Source: JAXGYX01 sp964487355
Lineage (GTDB): Bacteria; Bacillota; Clostridia; Saccharofermentanales; Fastidiosipilaceae
DNA length: 8,552 nucleotides
Assembly: GCA_964487355.1 (NCBI GenBank)
Contig: CAZAPS010000051.1
Coordinates: 1-8,552, forward strand
Direction of reading: 5' to 3'
Positions 1 to 6,735 of this stretch are shown in pieces. The number at the start of each line of letters is the position of its first letter. The first letter of the stretch is position 1. A model generated the notes under the pieces. It was not told the DNA's origin. It searched no databases and saw only the letters and a program-made list of their open reading frames with translations. A program made the position numbers and the translations under genes.

Positions 1-220
1 CTTTGACGGTCAGGTCGACCGCCGGTGTCACATCGGTTCGCAAAACAGATCTCTTGTTTTTTTCGCGTTTTTGTTTATTTTTGGAACGGGCACTTTTTCT
101 GACCGCTGTTTTGACGACACCGTTCGACCATGAAGTGACGTCCGTCCGACACTTTCCCGGATCATCCACTGTCATGTGAGACGAAGTGGGCTCGGTGGTA
201 GTGTATTTATTTTCTTTCAT
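1..220 (-). CDS. pyrD: PyrD, dihydroorotate dehydrogenase B catalytic subunit, N-terminal part only (partial, runs off window)
   Basis: An open frame of 73 codons starts at ATG 220-218, inside the pyrK stop (ATGA overlap), and runs without a stop off the low edge. A very strong Shine-Dalgarno (GGAGGAGG, 231-238) lies 10 bases upstream, so translation from this ATG is well supported. Only the last residues visible, PAVDLTVK (66-73), look like the usual beginning of class 1B PyrD, which in the family lies within a few residues of the N-terminus. The FMN-binding barrel would follow outside the window. PyrD would oxidise dihydroorotate to orotate in the cytoplasm and pass electrons to PyrK, the gene before it. 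Odd: about 67 residues precede the homologous part; residues 41-57 hold 10 Lys/Arg in 17. Codon 64 (GTG, 29-31) or codon 60 (TTG, 41-43) would give a normal-length protein, but each has at best a weak ribosome site. The assignment rests on operon position plus this short motif. Confidence 0.8.
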   Translation of the reverse strand, partial: MKENKYTTTEPTSSHMTVDDPGKCRTDVTSWSNGVVKTAVRKSARSKNKQKREKNKRSVLRTDVTPAVDLTVK

Positions 221-1074
221 TCCCAGACAACCTCCTCCGCGTCATAAACCGGTCCTTCCTTACAACAACGGGTATAGCCCCATCCGGTGGATGCCGATGA
301 ATCTTTGGTTTTGCAGGCGCAGACCAGGCACAGACCAACCCCGCACGCCATGCGTTCTTCCAAACTGACCTGGCAGGACAAGCCATTGGTTTTCGCAAAT
401 TCAGCGACCGCACGCATCATAGGCGTCGGCCCACAAGTCAATATGGCGCCTCCACGGTTGATCCCGTCGTCCGACCGGGCACCGTCCTCGTCCGCGACAA
501 ACCCCAATCTGCGCGCGACCCGTTCAAGGGCGGACATGATGTCACCTTCGACATCCATGTCACCGGCCTCGGACGCCACAACACAGACATCGGACACAGT
601 TTGAAACTCATCGACCAGCACACTGTTCGCCTTGTCCCGAAAACCAAACGCGGCTCCGGTCTTAACCCCACGGTCACGTAACTCATCCAACAAAAACAAC
701 ATCGGATAGACCCCGGTTCCACCGCCGGCGACAATGCAAGGGTCCAAATTTTCCAACTCAAATCCATGTCCTAAAGGGCCCAACACCGAAACGGTATCGT
801 CCGGTCTCAGCGCCAGGAGATCCGCCATTCCCTCACCTTTCGCGCGGCCACCCACGGACACAGTTCCATTGGCCCGATCCACTCGGGCGATTCCCAATGG
901 TCGCCGCAAAAATTGAGCGCAGGACAGTGCCACAAATTGACCCGGGCGCGCGGTGTCGGCAATGGCCGGACAGTGAAAGGTGATCATTTTTTGAGTATGG
1001 CCTCCGTCCACTCTCGGGGCGTCCAGCGCGGTCACCGAGATCACGGGGCAATTGTATTCAATTTGTTTGGTCAT
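217..1074 (-). CDS. pyrK: PyrK, dihydroorotate dehydrogenase B electron-transfer (FAD / 2Fe-2S) subunit
   Basis: The product is 285 residues, slightly longer than the usual ~255-265. It is the flavin and iron-sulfur subunit that moves electrons from PyrD-bound FMN to NAD+. In order: an FAD-binding barrel with RRPLGIA (57-63) and GPLGHGF (99-105), an NAD-binding fold with AGGGTGVYPM (116-125) and TCGPTPMM (213-220), then a C-terminal [2Fe-2S] site, Cys244-x4-Cys249-x2-Cys252 with a fourth ligand at Cys271 (Cys270 is adjacent). The extra length includes a stretch near 192-208 rich in Asp and Gly. The usual RPxS FAD motif has Gly at the Ser position. Start: a frame from GTG 1095 exists, but ATG 1074 has GAGGAA (1081-1086) six bases upstream and gives a normal N-terminus. 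The gene begins 10 bases after the carB stop and its TGA overlaps the pyrD ATG, consistent with coupled synthesis of the two subunits. Confidence 0.95.
   Translation of the reverse strand: MTKQIEYNCPVISVTALDAPRVDGGHTQKMITFHCPAIADTARPGQFVALSCAQFLRRPLGIARVDRANGTVSVGGRAKGEGMADLLALRPDDTVSVLGPLGHGFELENLDPCIVAGGGTGVYPMLFLLDELRDRGVKTGAAFGFRDKANSVLVDEFQTVSDVCVVASEAGDMDVEGDIMSALERVARRLGFVADEDGARSDDGINRGGAILTCGPTPMMRAVAEFAKTNGLSCQVSLEERMACGVGLCLVCACKTKDSSASTGWGYTRCCKEGPVYDAEEVVWE
231..238 (-). promoter_or_regulatory. Ribosome binding site of pyrD, inside the pyrK end
   Basis: GGAGGAGG on the minus strand is an almost perfect Shine-Dalgarno. It lies 10 bases before ATG 220, within the last codons of pyrK. 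It is the main reason to believe that the long N-terminal extension of PyrD is translated rather than skipped in favour of an internal GTG or TTG. Confidence 0.85.
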
Positions 1075-1080
1075 GCGATC

Positions 1081-1086
1081 TTCCTC
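1081..1086 (-). promoter_or_regulatory. Ribosome binding site deciding the pyrK start
   Basis: GAGGAA, overlapping the carB stop codon, lies six bases before ATG 1074. The upstream GTG at 1095 in the same frame has no comparable site, so the start at 1074 is preferred. Confidence 0.8.
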
Positions 1087-4000
1087 ATTTGTCACAACAC
1101 GATTCCTTGTTCATTATGCTGTTGCCGGATGGTATTTCATGCAGCGGCAGCGTGTTGGCTTTTGTATCATTTACATGTTTCGCGAACCGGTCGATTGAAA
1201 TCGGCTTTAGATCCTGCGGCTGAATGCCTTTCTCCAGACATTCGACCACGGCGACCAGCGTGTCCAGAGAAGTGATCGTCGGCACTCCATGCTCGATGCA
1301 GATGCGGCGAAGCGCGAATCCCGAACTGTTGATGTTGCTCGCGTCGGTCGTGTTGATCAACAACCTCGCCTGTCCGGATAAAACAAGATCTTTCGCGTTG
1401 GGCGACTCCTGATTCACTTTGCGAATGATGCTGGTGGGGATGCCGTTGCGATTTAAATAATTCGCGGTGCCGCCTGTTCCATATAATTTGTAGCCCAGCC
1501 GGAACAACCGCTCCGCCAAAGTGATCAGATCATATTTGTCAGAGTTGCGCACGGTCAAAATGATTTTGGAACCTGGTTTGGGGAACTTGAATCCTGAAGC
1601 CAAAATCGCCTTGTACATCGCTTCTCCGTATGTGCGATCCAGTCCGAGAACCTCACCCGTGCTTTTCATTTCCGGGCCGAGCGCGGTGTCAACGTCATGC
1701 AGTTTCTCAAAGGAAAAAACCGGCGCTTTGATCGCGTAGACCGCCGGGTAGCGCGCGAACAAGCCGGTGCCGTGGCCAAGGTTTCGGACCTTTTCCCCCA
1801 TCATCACCTTCGTCGCCAAGTTGACAATCGGCAGGCCGGTCACTTTGGAGATATACGGTATGGTGCGGCTCGACCTTGGGTTGACCTCAATGACATATAC
1901 CTCATTGTTGTACAGGATATATTGGATGTTCAGCAAGCCCACGATGTGCATGGCCCGAGCCAATCTTTCCGTGTATGTGACAATGGTGTCGCGCACACGC
2001 TCTGAAATATAAGCGGGAAAGATGGAATGTGAGTCACCTGAATGTATGCCCGCTCTCTCCAGATGTTCCATGATGCCGGGAATCAGAATATCCTCACCGT
2101 CCGAGACCGCGTCAACCTCCAGCTCCAGCCCCATAAGGTATTTGTCCACCAATATTGGGTGCTCTTGCACGTCGCGTTGAATGTAACCCATGTATTCGCG
2201 CACGTCTTCCTCGTTGTGACAGATGACCATGCCTTTTCCGCCTAAGACATAAGACGGACGCAACAAGACAGGATAGATCAAACGATCGGCGGCGGCGACT
2301 GCCTCCTCCTCGGTAAAAACAGTCAGGCCTTTCGGGCGTGGAATTTCACACGTCTCCAGAATTTTATCGAATCGTTCCCGGTCCTCCGCCTCGTCCACAC
2401 CATCAGCGGAGGTGCCCAGGATGGTGTAGCCCATATCGGACACCGCCTTTATCAATTTAATCGCGGTCTGGCCGCCGAATTGACAGATGACACCGAGCGG
2501 TTTTTCATTCTCCAACACACCGCGCACATCATCTTCGGTGAGCGGTTCAAAGTACAGTCGATCAGAAATATCAAAATCAGTCGACACCGTTTCGGGATTG
2601 TTGTTGATGATGATCGCCTCATAACCCAACTGTTTGAGTTCCTGGACGCAATGGACAGAACAATAGTCAAATTCGATTCCCTGTCCGATACGGATCGGTC
2701 CCGAACCCAACACGACCACCTTCTTTCGCTCGGTCGGCTCAGCTTCGTTTTCGGCGTCGAAGCCCGAATAAAAATACGGTGTCCTCGCCAGGAATTCCCC
2801 GGCGCAGGTATCCACCATTTTGTATGAGTGGATGATATTGAACCCTTTTCGTATGGCACGGACCTCTTCAATCGGTTGCTTTCTGAGAAGAGAGATCCAT
2901 GTATCCGTGAAACAGCACTGCGCCGCGCGGCGAATCAGCTGCTCAGTCAAAATGGGAGCCTCCGTGATTTCTCGCTCGAGCTCGGTCAGGCTTTTGACCC
3001 GCGACAAAAAATAGGGGTTGATTTTGGTGACTTCATAAACATGATCGACACTCACTCCCCGACGCAGTGCCTCGGCGACAATGAACAATCGCCGATCGTC
3101 GACTAGCCCCAACAGCTCTTCGATGTGCGCGTCGCTTTGCGCGGCCAATTCCTCGTTGTACAGACCCCATATATTCATTTCAAGTGAGCGAATCGCCTTC
3201 ATCAAAGCCGCCTCAAAGGTGCTGCCAATGGACATGACCTCTCCGGTCGCTTTCATCTGGGTGCCAAGTTTGCGCTTCGCCTTGATAAATTTGTCAAACG
3301 GCCATTTGGGGATTTTACACACCACGTAATCCAAAGCGGGCTCCGAGGTGGCGGTGGTCACGCCGGTGACCACGTTTTCAATCTCGTCGAGTCGATAGCC
3401 GAGCGCGATGCGGGTGGCGACTTTGGCGATCGGGTAGCCGGTGGCCTTCGAGGCCAGCGCGGATGAGCGGGATAGCCGGGGATTGACCTCGATGACCGCG
3501 TAGCTTCCGTTATTCGGGTGTAGGGCGAACTGGACATTGCAGCCGCCTTCTATGCCCAGCGCGTGTACGATATTCAATGACGCCGTACGCAACATTTCCA
3601 GTTCACGGGCGGGCAAAGTCAGAGCCGGCGCGAAGACAATGGAGTCTCCGGTATGAACACCGACGGGATCCATGTTTTCCATCGAGCAAACCGCGATCGC
3701 GTTGCCGGCGCCATCGCGCACGGCCTCAAATTCAAGTTCTTTCCAACCGGCGATCGATTGTTCAATCAGGACCTGATGAACGCGGCTGGCTTCCAAACCG
3801 GAAGCTGCGATCGTAAGCATCTCGTCTTCGGACTCGGCGATGCCGCCGCCAGTGCCACCCAGAGTGAAAGCCGGACGGACGATTACCGGATAGCCAATCT
3901 GCCGCGCCAAAGCTTTGCAGTCATCCAAATTATGAGCGATACCGGATGGGACACAGGGTTCTCCTATCTCCAACATGGTGTCACGAAACTGTTCTCGATC

Positions 4001-4381
4001 CTCACCTTTTTTAATGCCGGCCGCCGACGTCCCCAGCAATTGAATATTATGTTCTTCCAGAAAGCCCGACTCCGAAAGTTCCATCGCGAAGTTCAGTCCG
4101 GTCTGTCCACCAAGCGTGGCCAGCAGAGAATCACATTCTTCTTCGAGTAAAATTTGCTTCACGACATCAATCTGAAGCGCTTCTATATAAACATGGTCGG
4201 CCATGTCTGCGTCGGTCATGATTGTCGCGGGGTTGCTGTTTAACAACACGACCTCCAGACCTTCCTCGCGCAGCGTGCGGCACGCCTGAGTGCCGGCATA
4301 GTCGAACTCCGCCGCTTGTCCAATGATGATTGGGCCCGAACCAATCATCATGACCTTTTTAATATCAGGACGTTTGGGCAT
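1085..4381 (-). CDS. carB: CarB, carbamoyl-phosphate synthase large subunit
   Basis: The product is 1098 residues and full length (family about 1060-1075). It uses two ATP, bicarbonate and ammonia to make carbamoyl phosphate; the ammonia normally comes from the glutaminase CarA. The N-terminus matches the family start (MPKRPDIKKV). The first half has NSNPATIMTD (48-57), Arg129, Arg169, the glycine-rich GGTGGG (175-180) and EVNPRLSR (298-305). The second half repeats the pattern with GSGPIRIGQGIEFDY, NNNPETVSTD and EVNPRSSRTIP, so both ATP-grasp halves look active. The MGS-like allosteric domain follows (about 930-1070, with GTGGTA and LLINTT), then a polar tail of about 25 residues ending in CCDK. 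GAGGA (4388-4392) lies six bases before the ATG. CarA is not encoded beside it: the 137 bases upstream separate it from pyrF and contain a candidate promoter. pyrK follows after 10 bases. Confidence 0.98.
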   Translation of the reverse strand: MPKRPDIKKVMMIGSGPIIIGQAAEFDYAGTQACRTLREEGLEVVLLNSNPATIMTDADMADHVYIEALQIDVVKQILLEEECDSLLATLGGQTGLNFAMELSESGFLEEHNIQLLGTSAAGIKKGEDREQFRDTMLEIGEPCVPSGIAHNLDDCKALARQIGYPVIVRPAFTLGGTGGGIAESEDEMLTIAASGLEASRVHQVLIEQSIAGWKELEFEAVRDGAGNAIAVCSMENMDPVGVHTGDSIVFAPALTLPARELEMLRTASLNIVHALGIEGGCNVQFALHPNNGSYAVIEVNPRLSRSSALASKATGYPIAKVATRIALGYRLDEIENVVTGVTTATSEPALDYVVCKIPKWPFDKFIKAKRKLGTQMKATGEVMSIGSTFEAALMKAIRSLEMNIWGLYNEELAAQSDAHIEELLGLVDDRRLFIVAEALRRGVSVDHVYEVTKINPYFLSRVKSLTELEREITEAPILTEQLIRRAAQCCFTDTWISLLRKQPIEEVRAIRKGFNIIHSYKMVDTCAGEFLARTPYFYSGFDAENEAEPTERKKVVVLGSGPIRIGQGIEFDYCSVHCVQELKQLGYEAIIINNNPETVSTDFDISDRLYFEPLTEDDVRGVLENEKPLGVICQFGGQTAIKLIKAVSDMGYTILGTSADGVDEAEDRERFDKILETCEIPRPKGLTVFTEEEAVAAADRLIYPVLLRPSYVLGGKGMVICHNEEDVREYMGYIQRDVQEHPILVDKYLMGLELEVDAVSDGEDILIPGIMEHLERAGIHSGDSHSIFPAYISERVRDTIVTYTERLARAMHIVGLLNIQYILYNNEVYVIEVNPRSSRTIPYISKVTGLPIVNLATKVMMGEKVRNLGHGTGLFARYPAVYAIKAPVFSFEKLHDVDTALGPEMKSTGEVLGLDRTYGEAMYKAILASGFKFPKPGSKIILTVRNSDKYDLITLAERLFRLGYKLYGTGGTANYLNRNGIPTSIIRKVNQESPNAKDLVLSGQARLLINTTDASNINSSGFALRRICIEHGVPTITSLDTLVAVVECLEKGIQPQDLKPISIDRFAKHVNDTKANTLPLHEIPSGNSIMNKESCCDK

Positions 4382-4518
4382 AATCTATCCTCTTTCGTAA
4401 AACGACACGCTTTATTCGTTTATCACATTGATTTGCATATCATACCATTATCGGCGCATAATTCCGCATTTCAATTGCATATATTCGTAAGTTTATTCAT
4501 CCGAATCAATATTCCACC
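4382..4518. other. AT-rich spacer between pyrF and carB, where carA would be expected
   Basis: This 137-base gap is visibly richer in A and T than the flanking genes. It contains the carB ribosome site, the candidate promoter, and a 12-codon frame opening with TTG at 4509 right after the pyrF stop (ending 4471). I cannot recognise any stretch of CarA in it in any minus-strand frame. Confidence 0.7.
4447..4474 (-). promoter_or_regulatory. Candidate internal promoter for carB-pyrK-pyrD
   Basis: On the minus strand TTGAAA (4469-4474) and GATAAT (4447-4452) are separated by 16 bases, each one mismatch from the sigma-A consensus. They lie in the only sizeable gap inside the operon, about 65 bases before carB. 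Transcription would start near 4440. No PyrR-binding loop or terminator is visible between this point and carB, so such transcripts would escape the leader attenuator. Promoter function is inferred from sequence alone, and the AT-rich context raises the chance of a false match. Confidence 0.5.
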
Positions 4519-5463
4519 TCAGCCGACCCGGTTTTCGATCGCTTGATTCAGGTCTTCGCGCATTTTGATAGCCGCTCTCCGACAGGCGCCGGCGTAATCT
4601 TGCGGATCACATCCACTCTCGTTTAAGTAAGCGCACATAAGGCTACGGGAGGCGTTGACGATCGCCCCTCTGCCGTTCTCGTCGAAATTGACAGCGACGT
4701 CTTCCCCGGACGCGCCTTGCGCGCCGTAACCCGGAACCAAAATCAAGGTGTTCGGCATGCGCGACCGCAGCGTCTTCGCCTGTTTCGGCCAGGTCGCTCC
4801 CACCACCGCTCCAACAGCGGAGTAACCCAGTTCGCCGACAAAAAGCTCTCCCCAGCCTTTGACTTTGTCGGCCATCGCCTCAAAGACAAGTCGGCCGTCA
4901 TCCAGTGCCAAATCCTGCAGATCTCCGGCCGAGGGATTGGAGGTGCGCACCAGAATGAAAATCCCTTTTTCACCACCCGCGCTGAAATTTAGAAATGGCT
5001 CAACTCCGTCAAATCCAAGATAGGCGTTGACTGTCAGCGCATCAATGTCATATAACTTTGTGGACATCCCATCACTTAATTCCGTGCGACCCAGATAAGC
5101 CCGGGCATATGCCGCCGCGGTCGAGCCTATGTCTCCACGTTTACCGTCGGCCACGACCATCAGATCGCGCTCTTTCGCATAGGCGCAGGTTCGTTGAAAA
5201 GCGCGCATTCCCGCGGCTCCGTAAACTTCATAGAACGCCATCTGTGGTTTCACAGCCGGAACGATGTCCGCCACCGCGTCGATCAGACCACAGTTGAAAC
5301 GAAAGACGCTCTCCGCCGCGGCTTCGAGCGGATCTTCAATCTCGTGTTCCACCTGTCTACGAATGAACTCGGGAACATGGCTTAATTGTGGATCCAGACC
5401 CATAATCGTTGGATTGCTCTTGTGTTTGATCTCGAGCAGCAGTCTGTCAGCGAAATTAATCAT
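4519..5463 (-). CDS. pyrF: PyrF, orotidine 5'-phosphate decarboxylase (long, subfamily 2)
   Basis: The product is 314 residues and converts OMP to UMP, the last step of the pathway. It belongs to the longer form (about 270-310 residues) found in many Clostridia, actinobacteria and myxobacteria rather than the ~240-residue Bacillus form. The signature DGKRGDIGSTA spans 106-116, giving Asp106, Lys108 and Asp111 of the catalytic Lys/Asp network; Lys72 in VKPQ is the likely further catalytic Lys. GLDP (22-25) begins the barrel, and VPGYGAQG (243-250) and GAIVNASRS (266-274) are the phosphate-binding end. Start choice: the frame also allows TTG at 5472, but ATG 5463 has AAAGG (5473-5477) nine bases upstream and begins MINFADRL, typical of the family. 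It overlaps the end of pyrC by 8 bases, implying translational coupling. Placement in mid-operon, before carB, differs from Bacillus, where pyrF follows pyrD. Confidence 0.97.
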   Translation of the reverse strand: MINFADRLLLEIKHKSNPTIMGLDPQLSHVPEFIRRQVEHEIEDPLEAAAESVFRFNCGLIDAVADIVPAVKPQMAFYEVYGAAGMRAFQRTCAYAKERDLMVVADGKRGDIGSTAAAYARAYLGRTELSDGMSTKLYDIDALTVNAYLGFDGVEPFLNFSAGGEKGIFILVRTSNPSAGDLQDLALDDGRLVFEAMADKVKGWGELFVGELGYSAVGAVVGATWPKQAKTLRSRMPNTLILVPGYGAQGASGEDVAVNFDENGRGAIVNASRSLMCAYLNESGCDPQDYAGACRRAAIKMREDLNQAIENRVG

Positions 5464-6724
5464 TAAATACAACCTTTCCGGACACGATCGTGTATTTCAC
5501 GCGGCCACTCACCTCCATGCCGTGATAGGGTGAGTTGTTTGATTTTGACGCCATCTTGAATCGATCGATTTTATAGGTCTCGGCCAGATCGGCGACAGCC
5601 ACATCCGCCGGAGCGCCAATTTCAAATCCTCCACGACCAATCGCAAGCAAATCGGAAGGTGCCTTGCTCATTTTTAACGCAAGCTCACTCAAAGTCAGAT
5701 GACCCGCTTTTACTAAATTCGTATATCCCAGCGCGAACGCCGTCTCGAATCCGATCATGCCGTTCAGCGCCTTGTCAAACTCTATGTCTTTTTCATCGAT
5801 ATGATGCGGCGCGTGGTCGGTCGCGATCATGTCAATTGTACCATCTTTCAGGCCTTCGATAATCGCCTCGACGTCTTCGGGCCGGCGCAGTGGCGGGTTC
5901 ACCCGGGCGAGCGTGTTGAAGCCCAGACAGGCATCATCCGTCAGTGTGAAATAGTGCGGACAGGTCTCACAGGTGACCTTGACTCCTCGGGCTTTCGCCT
6001 CACGGATCAGGCGCACCGCTCCTTTTGTGCTGATATGCGCCAAATGGACCTTAATATCCAAATATTCGGCGAGCACAATGTCGCGCCCCACTATGATGTC
6101 TTCGGCCGCCGACGGCACCCCGCGAAGCCCCATGGCCGTCGAATTATAACCTTCATTCATATGGCCATTCGCCAAGCTCATGTCCTCACAATGATTGATC
6201 ACGGTGAGGTCAAAATCACCGGCGTACTCCATGCCTTTGCGCATCATGTCCGCCGTCGAGACCGGAACGCCATCGTCCGAGACCGCCACAATGCCGGCTT
6301 CTTTCATCAGGCCGATTTCCGCCAGCTCCTTGCCTTGCTGTCCCTTGGTGACCGCCCCAATCGGAAACACGTTCACATGACCGGAGATCGCCGCTTTGCG
6401 CATAATGTAATTCACGACCGCCGCGTTGTCACAAACTGGGTTGGTGTTGGGCATACAGGCGACCGAGGTGAATCCACCGTGCGCCGCGCTCAAAGTTCCC
6501 GATTGAATGTCCTCTTTGTACTCAAATCCCGGATCACGCAAATGCGCGTGCGCATCGACAAATCCCGGAAAGACCGCCAATCCGGACGCGTCGATTTCCA
6601 CATCATAGGGACCGTCATATCGTTCGCAAAAAACGCCATTCTTGAAATATATGTCTCCGGTCAGATTTTTTTCACCCAAGTCAGGGCTGATGATCAGACC
6701 GCCTCTTATCACTCCGTTTTTCAT
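5456..6724 (-). CDS. pyrC: PyrC, dihydroorotase (class I, amidohydrolase family)
   Basis: The product is 422 residues, normal for class I (about 425). It cyclises carbamoyl aspartate to dihydroorotate in a zinc-dependent reaction. The metal and substrate residues are all in place: DAHAHLRDPG (58-66) with His59, His61 and Arg63; SDDG (149-152), where class I enzymes have a metal-bound Asp; NHCED (177-181) with His178; HLAH (227-230); ETCPHYF (253-259); VNPPLR (275-280); and ATDHAPH (301-307) with the catalytic Asp303. Start choice: the frame extends upstream to 6790 inside pyrB, but ATG 6724 has GAGGAG (6730-6735) five bases upstream and yields a family-length protein. ATG 6739, overlapping the pyrB stop, has no ribosome site. 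It begins 11 bases after pyrB and overlaps pyrF by 8 bases. Class I dihydroorotase is the form usually encoded next to pyrB in Gram-positive operons, sometimes in complex with it. Confidence 0.98.
   Translation of the reverse strand: MKNGVIRGGLIISPDLGEKNLTGDIYFKNGVFCERYDGPYDVEIDASGLAVFPGFVDAHAHLRDPGFEYKEDIQSGTLSAAHGGFTSVACMPNTNPVCDNAAVVNYIMRKAAISGHVNVFPIGAVTKGQQGKELAEIGLMKEAGIVAVSDDGVPVSTADMMRKGMEYAGDFDLTVINHCEDMSLANGHMNEGYNSTAMGLRGVPSAAEDIIVGRDIVLAEYLDIKVHLAHISTKGAVRLIREAKARGVKVTCETCPHYFTLTDDACLGFNTLARVNPPLRRPEDVEAIIEGLKDGTIDMIATDHAPHHIDEKDIEFDKALNGMIGFETAFALGYTNLVKAGHLTLSELALKMSKAPSDLLAIGRGGFEIGAPADVAVADLAETYKIDRFKMASKSNNSPYHGMEVSGRVKYTIVSGKVVFND
5473..5477 (-). promoter_or_regulatory. Ribosome binding site deciding the pyrF start
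   Basis: AAAGG (within GGAAAGG) lies nine bases before ATG 5463, inside the last codons of pyrC. TTG 5472 is too close to this site to use it, so the shorter protein is preferred. Confidence 0.7.
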
Positions 6725-6729
6725 GCGCT

Positions 6730-6735
6730 CTCCTC
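6730..6735 (-). promoter_or_regulatory. Ribosome binding site deciding the pyrC start
   Basis: GAGGAG lies five bases before ATG 6724, in the gap between pyrB and pyrC. It favours this start over the in-frame ATGs at 6739 and 6790. Confidence 0.8.

Noticed and set aside
1075..1095. GTG start giving pyrK seven more residues
   Set aside because: It has no suitable ribosome site, while ATG 1074 does and fits the family N-terminus.
4467..4480. ATGCAATTGAAAT occurs both in the pyrF-carB gap and at the pyrB start
   Set aside because: A single shared 13-mer is roughly what chance gives in a window of this size. The flanks do not match, so it is not evidence of a duplicated pyrB start.
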